Assembly (NCBI RefSeq): GCF_905187505.1
Contig: NZ_CAJJIC010000005.1
Coordinates: forward strand, 1 to 51,711
Length of the DNA: 51,711 bases
Direction: 5' to 3'
Source of the DNA: an uncultured Mailhella sp.
GTDB taxonomy: Bacteria; Desulfobacterota; Desulfovibrionia; Desulfovibrionales; Desulfovibrionaceae
A model generated the notes under the pieces. It did not search any database. It was not told the origin of the DNA and saw only the letters and a program-made list of their open reading frames with translations. How positions within the stretch are numbered: the first letter of the stretch is position 1; each line of letters starts with the position of its first letter. Positions 51,594 through 51,711 of the stretch are shown one piece after another. The translations under genes and the position numbers were made by a program.

Positions 51594-51632
51594 GAAAAAT
51601 CGACCGGGGAGTCATCCCCGGTCGATTTTTTT
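51594..51632 (+). terminator. Strong terminator of the SWIM-MoxR-VWA cassette
   Basis: AAAAATCGACCGGGGA (51595-51610) pairs with its complement at 51615-51630 around GTCA, followed by further T. It is 150 bp past the VWA stop. Confidence 0.9.
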
Positions 51633-51696
51633 ATGAAGAATTATCAAAGAGTTATCTATAAAAATCAAAAAAGATCGAAAAAAGTGGAAAAAAGTG

Positions 51697-51702
51697 TTTG
51701 AC
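51697..51702 (+). promoter_or_regulatory. Candidate -35 element at the window edge
   Basis: TTGACA occurs 10 bp before the edge, behind an A-rich, UP-element-like stretch. The -10 would be outside the window. Confidence 0.35.
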
Positions 51703-51711
51703 AAGACGGGG

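Larger units (their letters stand above)
51443..51711. other. Intergenic region at the right edge
   Basis: After the cassette terminator the DNA becomes A-rich, ending in a TTGACA-like -35 (51697-51702) with no gene visible before the edge. The arrangement resembles the tRNA-Val promoter upstream region. Confidence 0.5.

Overview
This 51.7 kb window looks like ordinary chromosomal DNA from a GC-rich, anaerobic, sulfur-metabolising bacterium. The best fit is the Desulfovibrionaceae (Desulfovibrio/Bilophila/Mailhella type). That placement is an inference from a soluble [FeFe] hydrogenase of the Hnd type, a TauE/SafE anion exporter, an L-cysteine desulfidase beside a symporter, cysteine synthesis genes and LPS-core enzymes. 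No insertion sequence, prophage, CRISPR array or rRNA operon was seen. Codon use looks uniform, apart from a few short AT-rich intergenic patches.

Layout, left to right. 1-2060 (minus): a duplicated P-II-like protein (cut by the window edge) coupled to a duplicated DUF1538 membrane protein. 2161-4052: a TauE/SafE permease divergent from an AraC-type regulator. 4217-7683 (minus): gpsA, then a cysteine operon (98-aa protein, cysK, epsC-type serine acetyltransferase). 7988-11189: an EptC-like phosphoethanolamine transferase divergent from an XRE regulator followed by a GT9 heptosyltransferase. 11285-14269 (minus): leuC-leuD-leuB. 14649-17164 (minus): a DAACS-family symporter coupled to an L-cysteine desulfidase. 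17477-24790 (plus): tRNA-Val(GAC), thrS, infC, rpmI, rplT, pheS, pheT. 25137-29999: an exported M16 peptidase, a CGGC-domain protein, a CorC/HlyC membrane protein and a candidate small RNA. 30447-33796: a BASS-like transporter, a nitrilase-family amidase and an SNF-family sodium symporter. 34180-40983 (plus): a DksA-like zinc-finger protein, then a phosphate/polyphosphate operon (Na/Pi symporter-PhoU, ppk1, HD protein, ppx) preceded by a tandem Pho box. 41221-43412 (minus): an [FeFe] hydrogenase with a stand-alone NuoF C-terminal subunit. 43783-51442 (plus): a five-gene cassette, SWIM finger - DUF5691 - MoxR AAA ATPase - DUF5682 - VWA protein, closed by a strong terminator.

The most interesting system is this five-gene MoxR/VWA cassette. 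Its architecture (AAA motor, MIDAS-containing VWA partner, zinc-finger adaptor, repeat-like protein and a possible TraB/EreA-like hydrolase) suggests a client-remodelling or defence/quality-control machine whose biochemistry I do not know to be established. Second is the phosphate/polyphosphate operon: three 7-bp PhoB-type repeats at 11-bp spacing lie directly upstream, and it encodes an extra HD protein that looks like a detached copy of the Ppx C-terminal domain. Other points worth checking are the hydrogenase that lacks a flavoprotein module, the terminator between tRNA-Val and thrS that leaves no room for a separate thrS promoter, and an orphan terminator pointing to a small RNA near 28.4-28.54 kb.
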